The translations under genes and the position numbers were made by a program. This document shows positions 22,297 through 33,734 of a stretch of 42,825 nt of DNA, in pieces; positions within the stretch are counted from its first letter, which is position 1; each line of letters begins with the position of its first letter. The notes under the pieces are model-generated. The model searched no databases and was not told the DNA's origin. It saw only the letters and a program-made list of their open reading frames with translations. Origin of the DNA: Multifurca ochricompacta (taxonomy: Eukaryota; Basidiomycota; Agaricomycetes; Russulales; Russulaceae); NCBI GenBank assembly GCA_022496185.1, contig WTXG01000291.1:1-42825 (forward strand), written 5' to 3'.

Positions 22297-24934
22297 TCAC
22301 CGGCCTGCAAAGATGGCGATACAGACGATAAAGGGTATGTAGGTAAACAGCGAGACGACGGCCATAACCCGACAACGGAATCGCCACGACCGCGCATCTG
22401 CAATGCAAAGAAGAATATATATATATCGCATGAGTTCACAAGACAAAGAAACCAAGAACCAATAAAAAAAAAGATTCACGCACCAAACTCGATCTGCGGA
22501 TCGTCCAGCGGCACGGCCTTTTCCGTATCTGTCCCCCGACGACCCGCGTCTTTGGCACGCGCCAAACGGCGCCGATCCACCAGAGAGGGAAGAGCACGAG
22601 GGCGACGTAAAAAAACCAGGCTTGCACGGGTGAGCCCTCCTCCTCCTTCGTCCGAAATCTCAGAGCCCATCCGGTCTCCATGTGTCGTGGTGGCCGACGG
22701 GGGTCCCGCATGTGGTACGCGGGTGAGGTGAGGCCGATGGATGGTGCGTGAGGCGTCACGAGGGCGCTGATCGGAATTGAGCGTTGCGAGAGCGAGAGGC
22801 GTCGTTCGCGCTCAGAGGCATTTTCGGGTGATCCCGTGCCGATGCCGGTGGTAGTGTGAGCAGGAGCTGAACGTGTGGAGGACGGGGCACGGGTGAGGGC
22901 GAGGCGGGACGAGGCGCGGGAGGGGTATGTGCCTGTGTTGCTTGCGTTGAGAGGCGGAGGTGGTGGCGAAGGACCCGAAAGGCGAGCACGTTTATTATGG
23001 TATGATGAAGGTGCGAGAGACGAGGCGTGTTCGCGCTGGGAAGCTGTATGACATGAGGCGAATGAGTGATCGTGATTAGTGCGCATTACATGACGTAAAC
23101 CGAAAAGCAAGGAATGGGATGAAAAAATGAAATAGAAAAAAGTAAAAAAGAGTAGAAAAAAGACGTGGTACACACCCGGTAGTGGTAGTGGTACGGCGAA
23201 CGTGGCCTTTTTGGAATCTGGCGGAGTGGTGTCTACGTCGTCAGCTTTACGCTTGCCCTTTACAATTTCAGAGCGACCAGGCGAGGAGACGGGCGTCTGT
23301 GGTGGACTCCTATTAGACGTGGTCGCGACTGCTGCAACGAGGGAGAAAGAAGGCATGAGGGCTAAAGCGCCTGCATTGGATGACGAAGAGGACGCGATCG
23401 AGTTGTGCGGGGGTCTAGTGCTGGCCTTGAGGGAGCTCCGCAAGGGCTTCTGGTCACGCACGCGAGGAGCGTCTTGCTGGTGCATTGGGATTGGGATAAC
23501 GTTACCGAGTAAAGATACCTTGGGGTCGTATAAGTTATAGTCGACCGAGCCAACTGGGGCTGAAACTTGAGTCGACTTTGGATGGAAAGGGGAAGAGGAA
23601 GAGGAAGGGGATGTGAATGTGGATGATGATGAGGGAAGAGAAGGAATGAAAGTAGTACTAAGGGATTGAGACTGTGCCTGAGGTAAAGCCACCACCACCA
23701 CCTCGTCCTGGGAATGGGGATGGGAATGAGAATGGTGGTTAATCGGCGTCCACGAGGTCATCGTGGGAACTGTCAATTCGGCATCATCCGATTGAGCGTC
23801 CTCGTCCCTTTCTCTTTCTTCCCTATTCCTATTATGACTCTGGCTCTCTTCCCCGTCTCTCTTGTTGTTCTTGTTCTTATCCTTATCCTTGTCCTTGTCG
23901 TACATTCTTGGTCTGAAAATATTCTGCACTCTTGGAAGACTACGATACGGCCTTAATACCTTTCCAAACGTGAATTGTCCAGGTGGTGTGACCTCAACGT
24001 CATGGTGGTTGTTTATAATACCCCGGCTTAGAGCACGGGGTGGGTATGTCGCCGTCTTTCCCCGGGGTCGCAGAGCCGGGTGGTCCAGTGGTGGCATTGG
24101 CGGGATTGGTAGTGGAGTGCTAGCCACGTTGACTTCCGGACTTGGGTGTCCGAGTGTGCGCGGCGAGTCGAACCCGAGCTCACGCGCGACTGGTGTCGAG
24201 ATGCGCTTGTAGCTATTTGACCGGCCTGTCGTTCCTGCTACAGGCGTGCGTCGGCTTGAAGAAGACTGGTAGCTGAGACGGGATGTGCTCTCCTTGTTAT
24301 TATTGTTTTCGTGTGGCGAGGAATGCGTACTGGTCGTCTTGGAGGAGGGACGCGACGAGAGACGCGAGTTGGTCCATCGGGAACGCCATGCTGACGGCGA
24401 CGGTGAGATCTGTTCGCCAAACTCGTTTAACGAAGGTGGAGGAGCTCGTCGTCGACCGAACGTCGACCAATTTCCGAGGCGCTCGATAAAACCGTGCCCA
24501 CTCGGGGTGGCACTCCCAGAGGAGCCGCTCGATCCACTTGCTCTGAGCGAGTCAGAGCCGCCGCCTCCATCCTTGGCTGAAGTCGTGAATGATGCATTTG
24601 GCTGAGCTGGTTCCGAGGTGGTGGGCTTAGGCAAGTTGCTCGAGTTGGGTAGGCCCCGGCGGACTGGTGGTGAGAGACCATGTGGGGTTGTCTTTGGTCC
24701 CGCATTTAATTCGTCTGGTAAAAGATCCAGGTCTGGGTAAATCTTTCGTGTTGCGAGTGCAGTGTCTTGTATTGATGATGCATTGATGGGCCGTTCTCCA
24801 TCCAATCGTCTAACGTGTGTAGGTGGTGTCGTCGCTGTCGTTACTGTCGTTGGTGCAGGAAGGGCTGATCGGGATGAATGGTGGGACGTCTGGTTCACTG
24901 CGCGTGTCCGTAGACGCGATAAAATGGATGGCAT
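22297..24934 (-). CDS. Long disordered protein with C-terminal membrane domain; 1-base loss in a G run
   Basis: Unrecognised function. Start at ATG 24934 (MPSILSRLRTRAVNQ), since the upstream open frame has a GTAAGT donor and a plausible 5'UTR intron. Exons 24934-23176, 23043-22484 and 22397-22297. The first 650 residues are low-complexity: Ser/Pro/Thr-rich, an acidic-basic stretch with Asp-Lys repeats, GFIERLGNWSTFGRRRAPPPS and KGKRKADDVDTTPPDSKKA that looks like a nuclear-type basic cluster. The C-terminus is ordered: HMETGWALRFRTKEEEGSP, a hydrophobic helix VQAWFFYVALVLFPLWWIGAV, then after the exon 2-3 junction DARSWRFRCRVMA and a second helix ending AIFAGR. At 22533-22537 a run of five C (minus G) breaks the frame; with one more G the reading joins WRVPKTRVVGG to TDTEKAVPLDDPQIEF and continues through a proper GTGCGT intron, about 806 residues. 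I expect a consensus error. It may sit in the ER or nuclear envelope, which is speculation. Confidence 0.75.
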
Positions 24935-25850
24935 GACTTGTTTGCCAGTGAAAAATATGCGCTCTGCGAATTTAGATATAAAAAAAGGGAGCACAATGCA
25001 GCGATTAGATAGATGATACCACACTAGCAATGTAGAGTCACCCCTTCCCAATAAAGAGGAAGAGGAAGGGGAGAAGGAGAAAGTGTACTTACCACCCACC
25101 ACCACCACCACCACCAGATGACTTTGTTGTTATCCAAGTCCAAGTCTGTCAGTCTCAGTCTCTCAGCTCAGACTCGGACTCAGACACTCAGACTCGAGGT
25201 CTCTGATCCCACTCACTCACACTCACTCACTCTTTTTAAGTAGTAAGTAAGGAAGGAAGAAAGGGCGTACGGTATGATACATAAACAGGCCCCTTTTGGA
25301 ATCGGTGAACACGGAACATCAAAACTCAAATCGGCCCGTCATTGCCATCAACAACAACAACTACCCGTTCTCATCCATTACATTACGTCTCTCAACCACC
25401 TCTCTGGATCCGAGCTCATCCCGCGAGCGATTTGTGGGTGGTTAAATTACCGTTGTTGAATCGCACTTCTCGAAAGTTTCTTTTTTTGTTTTATCGTTCC
25501 TGCTTATCGACAATTATCTGGTCTAGCCAGGAGCCAGGGGTCTATCACATCATATACAGGTCTTCCTTCTCTCTTTTGGTTTTTTGGTTCGAATAGACGG
25601 CCTTGTGATGGACACATTTCGTGTACTTGCAACAGAGCTGACCAACGCAAAGTTTGGGGGGTGATAAATGAACTTGAAAGACAGAGAGGAAAGGAATGAA
25701 TGAGAGAAGTAGCTGGTGTTGTGACAATATGTGACGTCACAATCTCATCGTTCTGTCACATAGTGAGATGACCTGGGGCAACCTGTCGACAATCAACGAC
25801 AACCCTTTCCTTTCCTTTCCTTTCAATCTTTCTTAGAGCGTTTGCCCATC

Positions 25851-27986
25851 ATGGACCGCTTAGAATCCCTTGGAAATACGCTTTCAAATTTGACCATGTA
25901 CGACATCAAGTCCATGTACAATCAGGTCCGTTTCAAATCCCCGAATGCGCTCGCGCTCTTCCCCAGGAGGCCGTGGGGCTTAGGACGTCATGCTTATACC
26001 TATTTCCCTAGGCAAAGAACGTCGTGCTCAACGTTAGCGAGATGGAGGCCAAGGTTCGCGAGGCAACGAATGATGATCCTTGGTGCGTCACCAGTTACAA
26101 GGAAGGGAAAGAACGCTGATTCGTTTGGTCACCTAGGGGTGCAAGCTCGACCCTGATGCAGGAAATCGCTCAAGGGTGTGTACCTTCTCTCTCTGAAGTT
26201 TATTTCGGATAGGGTTGTTGACTTGAACGTGGGATGGATGAACAACAGGACGTTTAACTTGTGAGTTCACTCAAGGACATGTTTTGTGTGGCTTGAAGGA
26301 GAGCGACTTATGCAAGACTGCTCTCCGTGTAGCCAACAGTTCAATGAGATCATGCCCTGCATCTACTCTCAATTTATGGAGAAAGAGGCCGACAGTGGCG
26401 GCAGATCTACAAGGTACGTCACAGTTTACCCTTTCCTTATTTTTTTATTCTCTTTTAATTTGACGATTCGCACGTTACACCGCAGGCCTTACAACTACTC
26501 GAATATCTCGTGAAACATGGTTCTGAACGTGTGGTGGACGATGGTCGCTCGCACGTTTCCACCCTAAAAATGCTACGTAGCTTCCACTACATTGACGAAA
26601 AGGGAAAGGACCAGGGCATCAATGGTAATCTTACCCTGACCCACCAAACATTAATCCGACTAAACTTGGGAAATTCACGCTTTTTCCACAGTGCGGAATC
26701 GCGCCAAAGAGCTAGTGGAACTTCTTGCTGATGTTGATAAAATTCGCCAAGAGCGTAAAAAAGCCAAGGCGAACCGTTCCAAGTATGTCGGCTCAGGCAA
26801 CGACGGGTTTGGGGGTGGGCGTTATGGAGGGTTCGGGAATGACTCTCTCGGCGGCGGCGGCGGATACAGTGGTGATTATGGTACCCAAGCAAGCGGGTAT
26901 GATCGAGGTGGGTTTCTGCCTATCCACAAGATCATCGCTCATAGTTCGGCTGTAGATTACTCGGGTGGCGGAGCAGCAGCGGGTTCCGGGATATCGTGCC
27001 TAGGAGACCTGATTTTGAGGAGTACGACGCCGGGGAATATGAGACTTCACCGCGCCGCACAACTGCTCCTAGTACGACTACTGCGGTGAGCCAGACTGCG
27101 TCGACACGTCCGCCAACGACGCAGTCCAAGGCTGCAGGCAAGGCACCAGAACCTGCCCCAGCGCCAGTTATGAACCTGCTCGATTTTGACGACAATGAAT
27201 CAGCTCCAGCCAGCAGTGCTAATGCACCCGTAGCGGCCGCCACAGTCACGAGTAAGGCTTTGCCCGCACTTGCCCCGCTCGCGGCCAACGATAACGGTGC
27301 GCCACTATCATCAATTCTCGATACATCACATGCCCACATTCACATGATAAGCCGGTGGCGACGATGATTTTGCGGATTTTCAGGCGGCACCGTCTTCACC
27401 TCCAGCAGCTTCCACGCTTACAGCGACTCCTTCAACAGCGCCGGCTACTACTGCCAAGCCGAACCTCATGGACCTTCTCGCATCCACAGCCCCTGCCCCT
27501 TCCCCTGCCACGTATCGGCCCACGCAGAACCAACCTTTTGGGATGTTCAATACCGCGCTCTCGTCTTCGTCATCCCAGGTGCGTCCTAGTTCCACCCCGG
27601 CGACTGCCCCTGCCTACATGGCGACGCCTGTGATGAACCCAACATCGGCGCGCTCAGCGATGACGTCACCTGTGAGCGCTAGTATTGCCTCCTCTGCCTC
27701 CTCGGCAGCTACGTCTAAAAAGTCGGGCGGTGGGGGTTTTGATGATTTGTGGACGTTGTCACTCGGCGCTGCTTCGGCGAGCAAGCCTGCTGCTGGGCTT
27801 CCTAGTGGCGCTGGGAAGAGCATTAGGGACCTGGAAAAGGAGAAGGCACAAGTAGGTATTTGGGGTGGTGCTCAGAGTCAAGTCCGGCCATCGGCGGCGA
27901 TGAGCGGGTTTGGGGCATTCGCAAAGCCCGCGGCGTCGAGCAGCGGCGGTAGCGCGCCAGCTGGAGCAGATGACCTACTCTTGTGA
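25851..27986 (+). CDS. Epsin, Ent3/epsinR-like (ENTH domain), with two apparent 1-base losses
   Basis: Adaptor that binds phosphoinositides and clathrin adaptors in vesicle formation. Exons: 25851-25925, 26012-26082, 26137-26175, 26249-26260 (12-nt micro-exon), 26333-26413, 26486-26624, 26692-26907, 26956-27296, 27352-27986; about 536 residues after repair. The N-terminal 150 residues are an ENTH domain: MYDIKSMYNQAKNVVLN, ATNDDPWGASSTLMQEIA, FNEIMPCIYSQFMEKEA, ALQLLEYLVKHGSERVVDD, NRAKELVELL. The tail is Gly- then Ala/Ser/Pro-rich with LLDFDD (clathrin or adaptor box) and DDDFADFQ, a gamma-ear-binding type motif. No ubiquitin-interacting motif or NPF is seen, so an endosome/TGN role is more likely than Ent1/2-type endocytosis. 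One base seems missing at 26389-26391 (GCCGACAG where GCCCGACAG would give EARQWRQIYK) and one at 26984-26986 (TTCC for TTTCC), both in homopolymers. Confidence 0.92.
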
Positions 27987-28485
27987 GCTGTGTGAGATGA
28001 TTGACGTGTTGAGTGGGCGCTCGTTGATTTCGAGATTTTTTCTTCCCTTGTCGTATGCATTGTCGGCGGAGAGTTTACGATATAAAGTATACATTTCCGG
28101 TTTTAGCACGTTCCACGCCGAACAAGTAGAGTGATGTTACCTCGTGCCCTGCCCTTCTCTCTAGTCTTTTTGCCTGCAGGGCCGATATTAATGGAAGAAT
28201 ACGTGATGGCGGACTAGTTTCATACGACTTGGACCTGGATTCTATGATTCCGTGCTTCTATGAATACCCAAGTTAAGACTTGGCCATGTGCTATCGAGTC
28301 AGGCGGGTAATAACTCTCTTCAATGACACGATAACTTGCTGGCAGCTGGCTGGCTCTAAGGATTTGATCTGCCCTGGACTGGACTAGAAACTAGATTAAT
28401 AGAAATAGAAATAGAAATAGAATATAATAAAAAACAAGGAGCCTGTCACCCCTTCTCACCGCCCGTCCAAAGCACTTCTACAACT

Positions 28486-30898
28486 ATGGTTTCTCTTATC
28501 CTCCTCCTCCCCATATTGACCATCCTCTCCTTCTTTGCCGTCTTCCCAGAACCTGCTCACGCGCTCTGGCCCCAACCGCGTAATCTCCAGACCGGCCCGT
28601 CGACCTTACGTCTCTCCCCTTCTTTCACCATAACCGTCGGGGTGCCCAACCCACCCGCGGACTTACTCGCTGCCGCACAACGCACGCGCGCCCTACTTTT
28701 CAACGATAAACTCGGTCGACTCGTCCTTGGCAGAGGGACGGGAGACTTAAAGGCCGTCTCGAGTGCTCGTGTGCTCTCCCATCTCACGCTAAAGTTAGAC
28801 GGCAACGTGACTACTACTACGGCCCGGCCTATCTCCGTCGAAGCCAAGTTGCCGTTCGGTCAGAGAGATGAGGGGTATAGATTGATTGTACCGGAGGATG
28901 GAAGCGCCGCCGTGCTCAGTGCCAATTCGACCCTTGGTTTGTTTAGGGGCTTGACGACTTTTGGCCAGTTGTGGTATACCGTTAGTGGTACGGTGTACAC
29001 GCTCGGCGCACCCGTGGAAATTCAGGATTCACCGGCTTATGTACGTTTCGTTGTTCTTTCGCGCGCAATTCATATTCACAATTTAACAAATCAAATTCAC
29101 ATCGTGGGGTTGTTGTTCTTGTCGTTGGACGTGGATTAGCCGTATCGCGGGTTCATGCTGGACACGGCGCGAAATTAGTACGTGAATGAAAAAATCTCTT
29201 CCACCACGTCTCTTTAGTCGTCTTTCTATTTGGTTGCGATTTCAAAACGTGGTGGAGAACTTTCAAAACGCTCGGGCTGACGTTGATCATCTTAATCAGT
29301 TTCCCGGTGTCTGACATTGAACGCACACTCGACGCTATGTCTTGGGTCCACGTGGGTATCTAAAACGCTGCCCCGGCGACGAGGCCTGACAGTATTCTGC
29401 CCCTCTCTGAACTGCGTAGATTAATACTCTTCATTGGCACATCGTCGATAGCCAGAGCTTCCCACTTGTCGTTCCTGGCTTCACGGACATCGCGCAAAAG
29501 GGAGCGTACAGTGCCGATGCAGTGTATACTCCCCAGGATGTCGCGAACATCGTGTCTTATGCCGGCGCGGTGCGTTCCTTCTCTCTCTCTCTCTTTCCTC
29601 TTTCCGTCCTGTGAAGAGCTTAACGAACAACCATGCGTGAATCGTAAATAGCGCGGAATAGACGTCCTCATCGTGAGTGAGCTTTTTTTCTTTTTAGGAA
29701 ATGAGGTGTAACATCGTTACGGATTTACAGGAGATCGACACGCCGGGGCACACCTCGGTCATCTCCAAGGCTCACCCGGAGCATATCGCATGCGCAGAAG
29801 CGAAGCCTTGGTCAACGTATGCTAACGAGCCGCCCGCCGGTCAACTGCGCCTCGCCTCGTCAGCGACGACCAATTTCACCGTGGGCCTATTGAGCGCGGT
29901 GGCGAAGTTGTTCCCTTCGCCGTTATTTAGCACTGGTGGCGACGAGATCAACGCGCGATGCTATCACGACGACGCCCAGACGCAGAACGATCTCGCTGGC
30001 CGTTCAGTTGAGCAAGCCCTCGACGTGTTCACGCAGGCGACGCATGGCGCGCTCAAGAAACTCGGTAAGACGCCCGTCGTGTGGGAGGGTATGTACTTCC
30101 GTTTTTTTTTTAAACCGGGGGGTCGCTTAAGGTGCACTGCGTTTACAGAGATGATACTCAACTTCAATTTGACGCTCTCGAATGATACGATCGCTCTGTA
30201 CGCATCCCAGCACGTCTATTCTTTCTGTATTCACCCTCATAAATGTTGGTTGCGTTTCCCCCCCCCCCTAGGGTGTGGATCTCGTCTAGTGACGCCGCTG
30301 CCGTCGCAAGCAAGGGCTTCCGCGTCATTCACGCGGGGTCTAACTCATTTTATCTGGTGCGGTTATCGGGTCATTGAACCTTTTTGTTTATTTGGCTATC
30401 TCCGTTTTACTAACAAGGCTATAACTAGGATTGTGGAGCCGGTGGCTGGGTGGGGGACTTCCCTGCAGGCAATAGCTGGTGCGAGCCCTACAAGACATGG
30501 CAAAACGTGGGTCCCCTCTCCCCTTTACTTTTAACGAATATAACTGTTTATTGACGTGACGACGATGATGATGACGTCGTCTCGCCAACACATACCGTTA
30601 GGCCTACACCTTCGATCCCCTCGCGAACCTAACTACCGCTCAAGCACCGCTTGTGCTCGGCGGACAGCAACTTCTCTGGACCGAACAGTCCGGTCCTCAG
30701 AATCTTGACTCGATCGCATGGCCGCGCGCCGCCGCGTCCGCCGAGGTGTTCTGGTCGGGGTCAGGTGGCAACGTTAGCGCGGCGTTGCCGCGACTCCACG
30801 AACTCGGTTATCGGTTGAGGCAGCGTGGCGTACATGCCATCTCGTTGCAACCTGAGTGGTGCGCGCTGCGCCCTTTTGCGTGCGATCTGACGGCTTGA
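28486..30898 (+). CDS. Secreted beta-N-acetylhexosaminidase (GH20)
   Basis: Exo-enzyme removing terminal N-acetylglucosamine from chitin oligomers and glycans. Ten exons, all in frame: 28486-29040, 29140-29177, 29300-29351, 29420-29569, 29652-29672 (21 nt), 29731-30088, 30149-30197, 30272-30356, 30429-30506, 30602-30898; 560 residues. A signal peptide (about 26 residues, leucine-rich, ending PAHA before LWPQP) directs secretion. The N-terminal GH20b-like domain is followed by the catalytic barrel: YRGFMLDTARNYFPVSDIERTLDAMSWV, INTLHWHIVDSQSFPL, EIDTPGHT, HPEHIACAEA and the catalytic Asp-Glu pair in FSTGGDEINARCY; then VVWEEMILNFNLTL, DCGAGGWVGDFPAGNSWCEPYKTWQN, GGQQLLWTEQSG. Several N-glycosylation sequons are present. 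Disrupted nowhere. It starts about 500 bases after the epsin gene on the same strand. Role in cell-wall recycling or chitin use is inferred. Confidence 0.95.
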
Positions 30899-30899
30899 G

Positions 30900-31720
30900 A
30901 AGAAGAAGAAGAAAAGAAGGAAGATCGGGGATGAGCGTGTCATGAACGAGACCTCGAATCTTTGGCGAATGCAGGTCGTTCTCCTCTCCATCTGGTTGTA
31001 TTGTTGAGTGGACGACTTTTTATGAATGATGGGGCCTATGGAGATGAAGGGGAAAGCGGCTGGACTTAAACTTTCACTGTGCTGCCGAGTACTTCTTTCG
31101 TTTAACCATGCTGATTACGATGATGATAAAACGTGACTGTTGTCGACCCTTGCTGTTGTAAGGCTACACTGGTAAAGTCGCCGAGACGTGCAAGTTTACC
31201 TGAGGTTTCTTTCGCAGTCCCTCAAGCATTGGTCATCCTTAATAGTTCACTCTCACACCTCGTCGAGATGTAACCAGCTTCATCAATCATGCTCGCGCTT
31301 CAACTGAGAGATACTACCTCGTCCCAGTCTTGATATCAGCTGATTCATTCATACGGTCCACCTCAGCGTCACTTGCTACTGGCTACCCATCTCCAGCAGC
31401 TCTTCAACTTTCGACAATAACTAAAAACCAATACAGAAATATATCGAACAAGCATCGGTCCAGATGGACTCGGGCCAGCGCTAGAGCCAACCTGCTCGTC
31501 TGGTTTTTAGTCTTGCCATTGAAAAAACTGTGAATGGAGACAACGAGATACTGGATGGGGCGAATACAAGTGGATGTGTGATTAATTAATTTGTCTGCCA
31601 TTCTGATGGTCCATGTTGTATCAAACCCCGCAGCAGGATGAAACGGACAGAGAATATATCCAAAAAAATATAAAGATCGGGATCGGGCATCCAATATCTC
31701 TGTCTGATGTTTCGCTTATT
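30900..31720. other. Intergenic region
   Basis: Between the hexosaminidase gene and the left arm of the inverted repeat. Ordinary composition, no open frame with family motifs or convincing exon structure; likely 3' untranslated and spacer sequence. The left, truncated gene copy reads into this region. Confidence 0.5.
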
Positions 31721-31726
31721 TTTCGA

Positions 31727-32593
31727 GGCCGCGTCACAATTCGGAAGGGTAAGAATATGACTAACAATCCAGATAACTCCCCAAAGTGGGACCTCGATGT
31801 CAAAGTCATTCTGGTTACTATCGCCGTCGGCATAAACAGGAGGACCGGCTATGGCGTAGACGTGGATGATTTCGCTGGTCACCTCGTGTTCGTACGAGTT
31901 GTGATGGCCTACAAGCCATTGCTTGAGGCCTATAAATCCTCGTGCTCATCAGAATGAGTAAATCAGACTTACAGGGATCAATTCGGCACGCACCAATGTT
32001 GGAGGATTGGTCAACAACAATAGGAGTGTGAGTGTGAGCGTGAGTGTAATTCATGTTGAATTGGAATAATACTCTGGAATTGTAAGGGTGTGGAGTGGGA
32101 TGGAGGACAGTTGTTAGATCACCTACTGCTGTATTTATACATTTCAGAATAGAGTGCGAGTCTGCTGCCACGTTCGAAATAGCAAGGAGTCGGATTCGTT
32201 TACGTGGTTGGATGGTCTCGGGATTGTGAAACTAGAACTTGTTGCGCATACCTTGCCTCTGGTGAGAGTATCCTAGCTGTTGAAGGATAATGTTTCCGCC
32301 GACACTGGTCAACTAGGCCATGAGATCAAGGCTTTGTTGTAGAGTGGGCGATATGTCCGCAGTTTGAAAAGCAGAAATTCCGGGTCATGAGAGGTCTCCG
32401 AGCGATATATAAGAAAGTTACCCCTGTGGCAATGAAGGGCCAGTTACTTCGATGACAATAAATAACTGAGAGTTTGCAGAAGTGATGCTTTCGGCTGGTG
32501 AGAGAACTAGATTTCAAATCAGCAGAGTGACTGAGGAATGCCTCTGCCCTCCAAATCTGGGAGCAATTCTTGGAGTTTGTTAAGATTTGAAGG
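31727..32593 (-). repeat. Left arm of large imperfect inverted repeat
   Basis: Reverse-complementary to about 32842-33734 over nearly its whole length, including a TATA-like box, start codon, two exons and the first intron of the small orphan gene. The outer end stops within the second intron at about 31727; the inner end matches up to TTAGATTTG/CAAATCTAA near 32593. It lacks about 42 bases present in the right arm near 33102-33145, where the right arm has near-identical short strings on both sides, as expected of a slippage deletion. Confidence 0.85.
31766..32054 (-). pseudogene. Truncated duplicate of the small orphan gene
   Basis: Matches exons 1 and 2 of the intact gene at 33419-34092. 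Exon 1 is 32054-31994 and begins MNYTHAHTHTPIVVDQSSNI, with a few extra Thr/His residues; exon 2 is 31929-31766 and has the same length (164 nt) and donor. Homology stops shortly inside the next intron, so exon 3, which holds most of the protein, is missing. Reading through the intron gives an unrelated tail that stops at 31586. The promoter region including the TATA-like box (32132-32139) is retained, so it may still be transcribed. Confidence 0.75.
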
Positions 32594-32841
32594 GTGCTCG
32601 TAAGGTGAGTAAGGACTGTGCACAACCAGGAACGAAGGACTGAATGTATGGTCAGTATAAATTGACATGACACCACCTATACCTGATTACATAACACAGA
32701 CTCAGTGTAAGAGTGGCGGTGGTGGTTCTTGTTCCTGTTCTTACTTGCGTTCCGCCCACATCCCGCCCCCAATCGCTGCCTGTCTCAAACCTGTGCTTCA
32801 CTCCTGGTTCTTGGTAGTCCTTGCTGATGTTGTGAGCGCCC
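32594..32841. other. Spacer of the inverted repeat
   Basis: About 250 bases between the two arms with no inverted partner. No open frame of note. It would form the loop of a hairpin transcript, and because the flanking genes point away from it, it also forms the middle of a divergent promoter region. Confidence 0.6.
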
Positions 32842-33734
32842 CCCAAATCTAAAGAAACTCTCAGAATTGCTCCCAAATTTAGAGGGCAGAGGCATTCCTC
32901 AGTCACTCTGCTGATTGAAATCTAGCTCTCTCACCAGCCGAAAGCATCACTTTTGCAAACTCTCAGTTATTTATTGTCATCGAAGTAACTGGCCCTTCAT
33001 TGCCACAGGGGTAACTTTCTTATATGTCGCTCGGAGACCTCTCATGACCCGGAATTTCTGCTTTTCAAACTGCGGACATATCGCCCACTCTACAACAAAG
33101 CCTACATGATCAGCCATCATCTATCACTTTTGATCCAAGGCCACTTGATCTCATGATCTAGTTGACCGGCACCGGAAACATTATCCTTCAACAGCTAGGA
33201 TACTCTCACCCGAGGCAAGTTATGCGCAACTAGTTTTAGTTCCGGAACAATTCCGAAAACCACACAGCCACGTAAACGAATCCGACTCCTTGCTGTTTCG
33301 AGCCTAACAGCAGACATACTCTATTTTGAAATGTATAAATACAACGGTAGGTGATCCGATAATTGTTCTCCATCCCACCCCACACCCTTACAATTCCAGA
33401 GTATTATTCCAATTCAACATGACTTATACTCACACTCCTACTATTGTTGACCAATCCTCCAACATTGGTGCGTGCCAAATCGATCTCTGTAATTCTGATT
33501 CACTCATTCTGACGACCCCGGCGATTTATAGGCCTCAAGCAATGGCTCGTAGGCCATCACAACTCGTACGAACACGAGGTGACCGGCGAAATCATCCACG
33601 TCTACGCCATAGCCGGTCGTCCTGTTTACGCCGACGGCGATAGCAACCAGAGTGACTTTGACATCGAGGTCCCACTTTGGGGAGTTATCTGGATTGTTAG
33701 TCAAATTCTTACCCTTCCGAATTGTGACACGACC
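32842..33734 (+). repeat. Right arm of large imperfect inverted repeat
   Basis: Mirror of 31727-32593. It contains the upstream region, promoter, exons 1-2 and the start of the second intron of the intact small gene. Substitutions are scattered and some occur in coding sequence, so the duplication is not fresh, yet long identical stretches remain (for example the block ending GGGGTAACTTTCTTATAT near 33024). Confidence 0.85.
33334..33341 (+). promoter_or_regulatory. TATA-like box of the small orphan gene
   Basis: TATAAATA lies 78-85 bases upstream of the start codon at 33419. The same element, in mirror position, is at 32132-32139 in front of the truncated copy. Spacing and conservation between copies support a core promoter. 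Confidence 0.6.

Noticed and set aside
22436..25114. One continuous 892-residue protein read without introns
   Set aside because: It reads through a GTGTGT...CAG intron (23175-23044), starts in a likely 5'UTR intron and loses the conserved-looking C-terminus after a frame slip; the three-exon model fits better.
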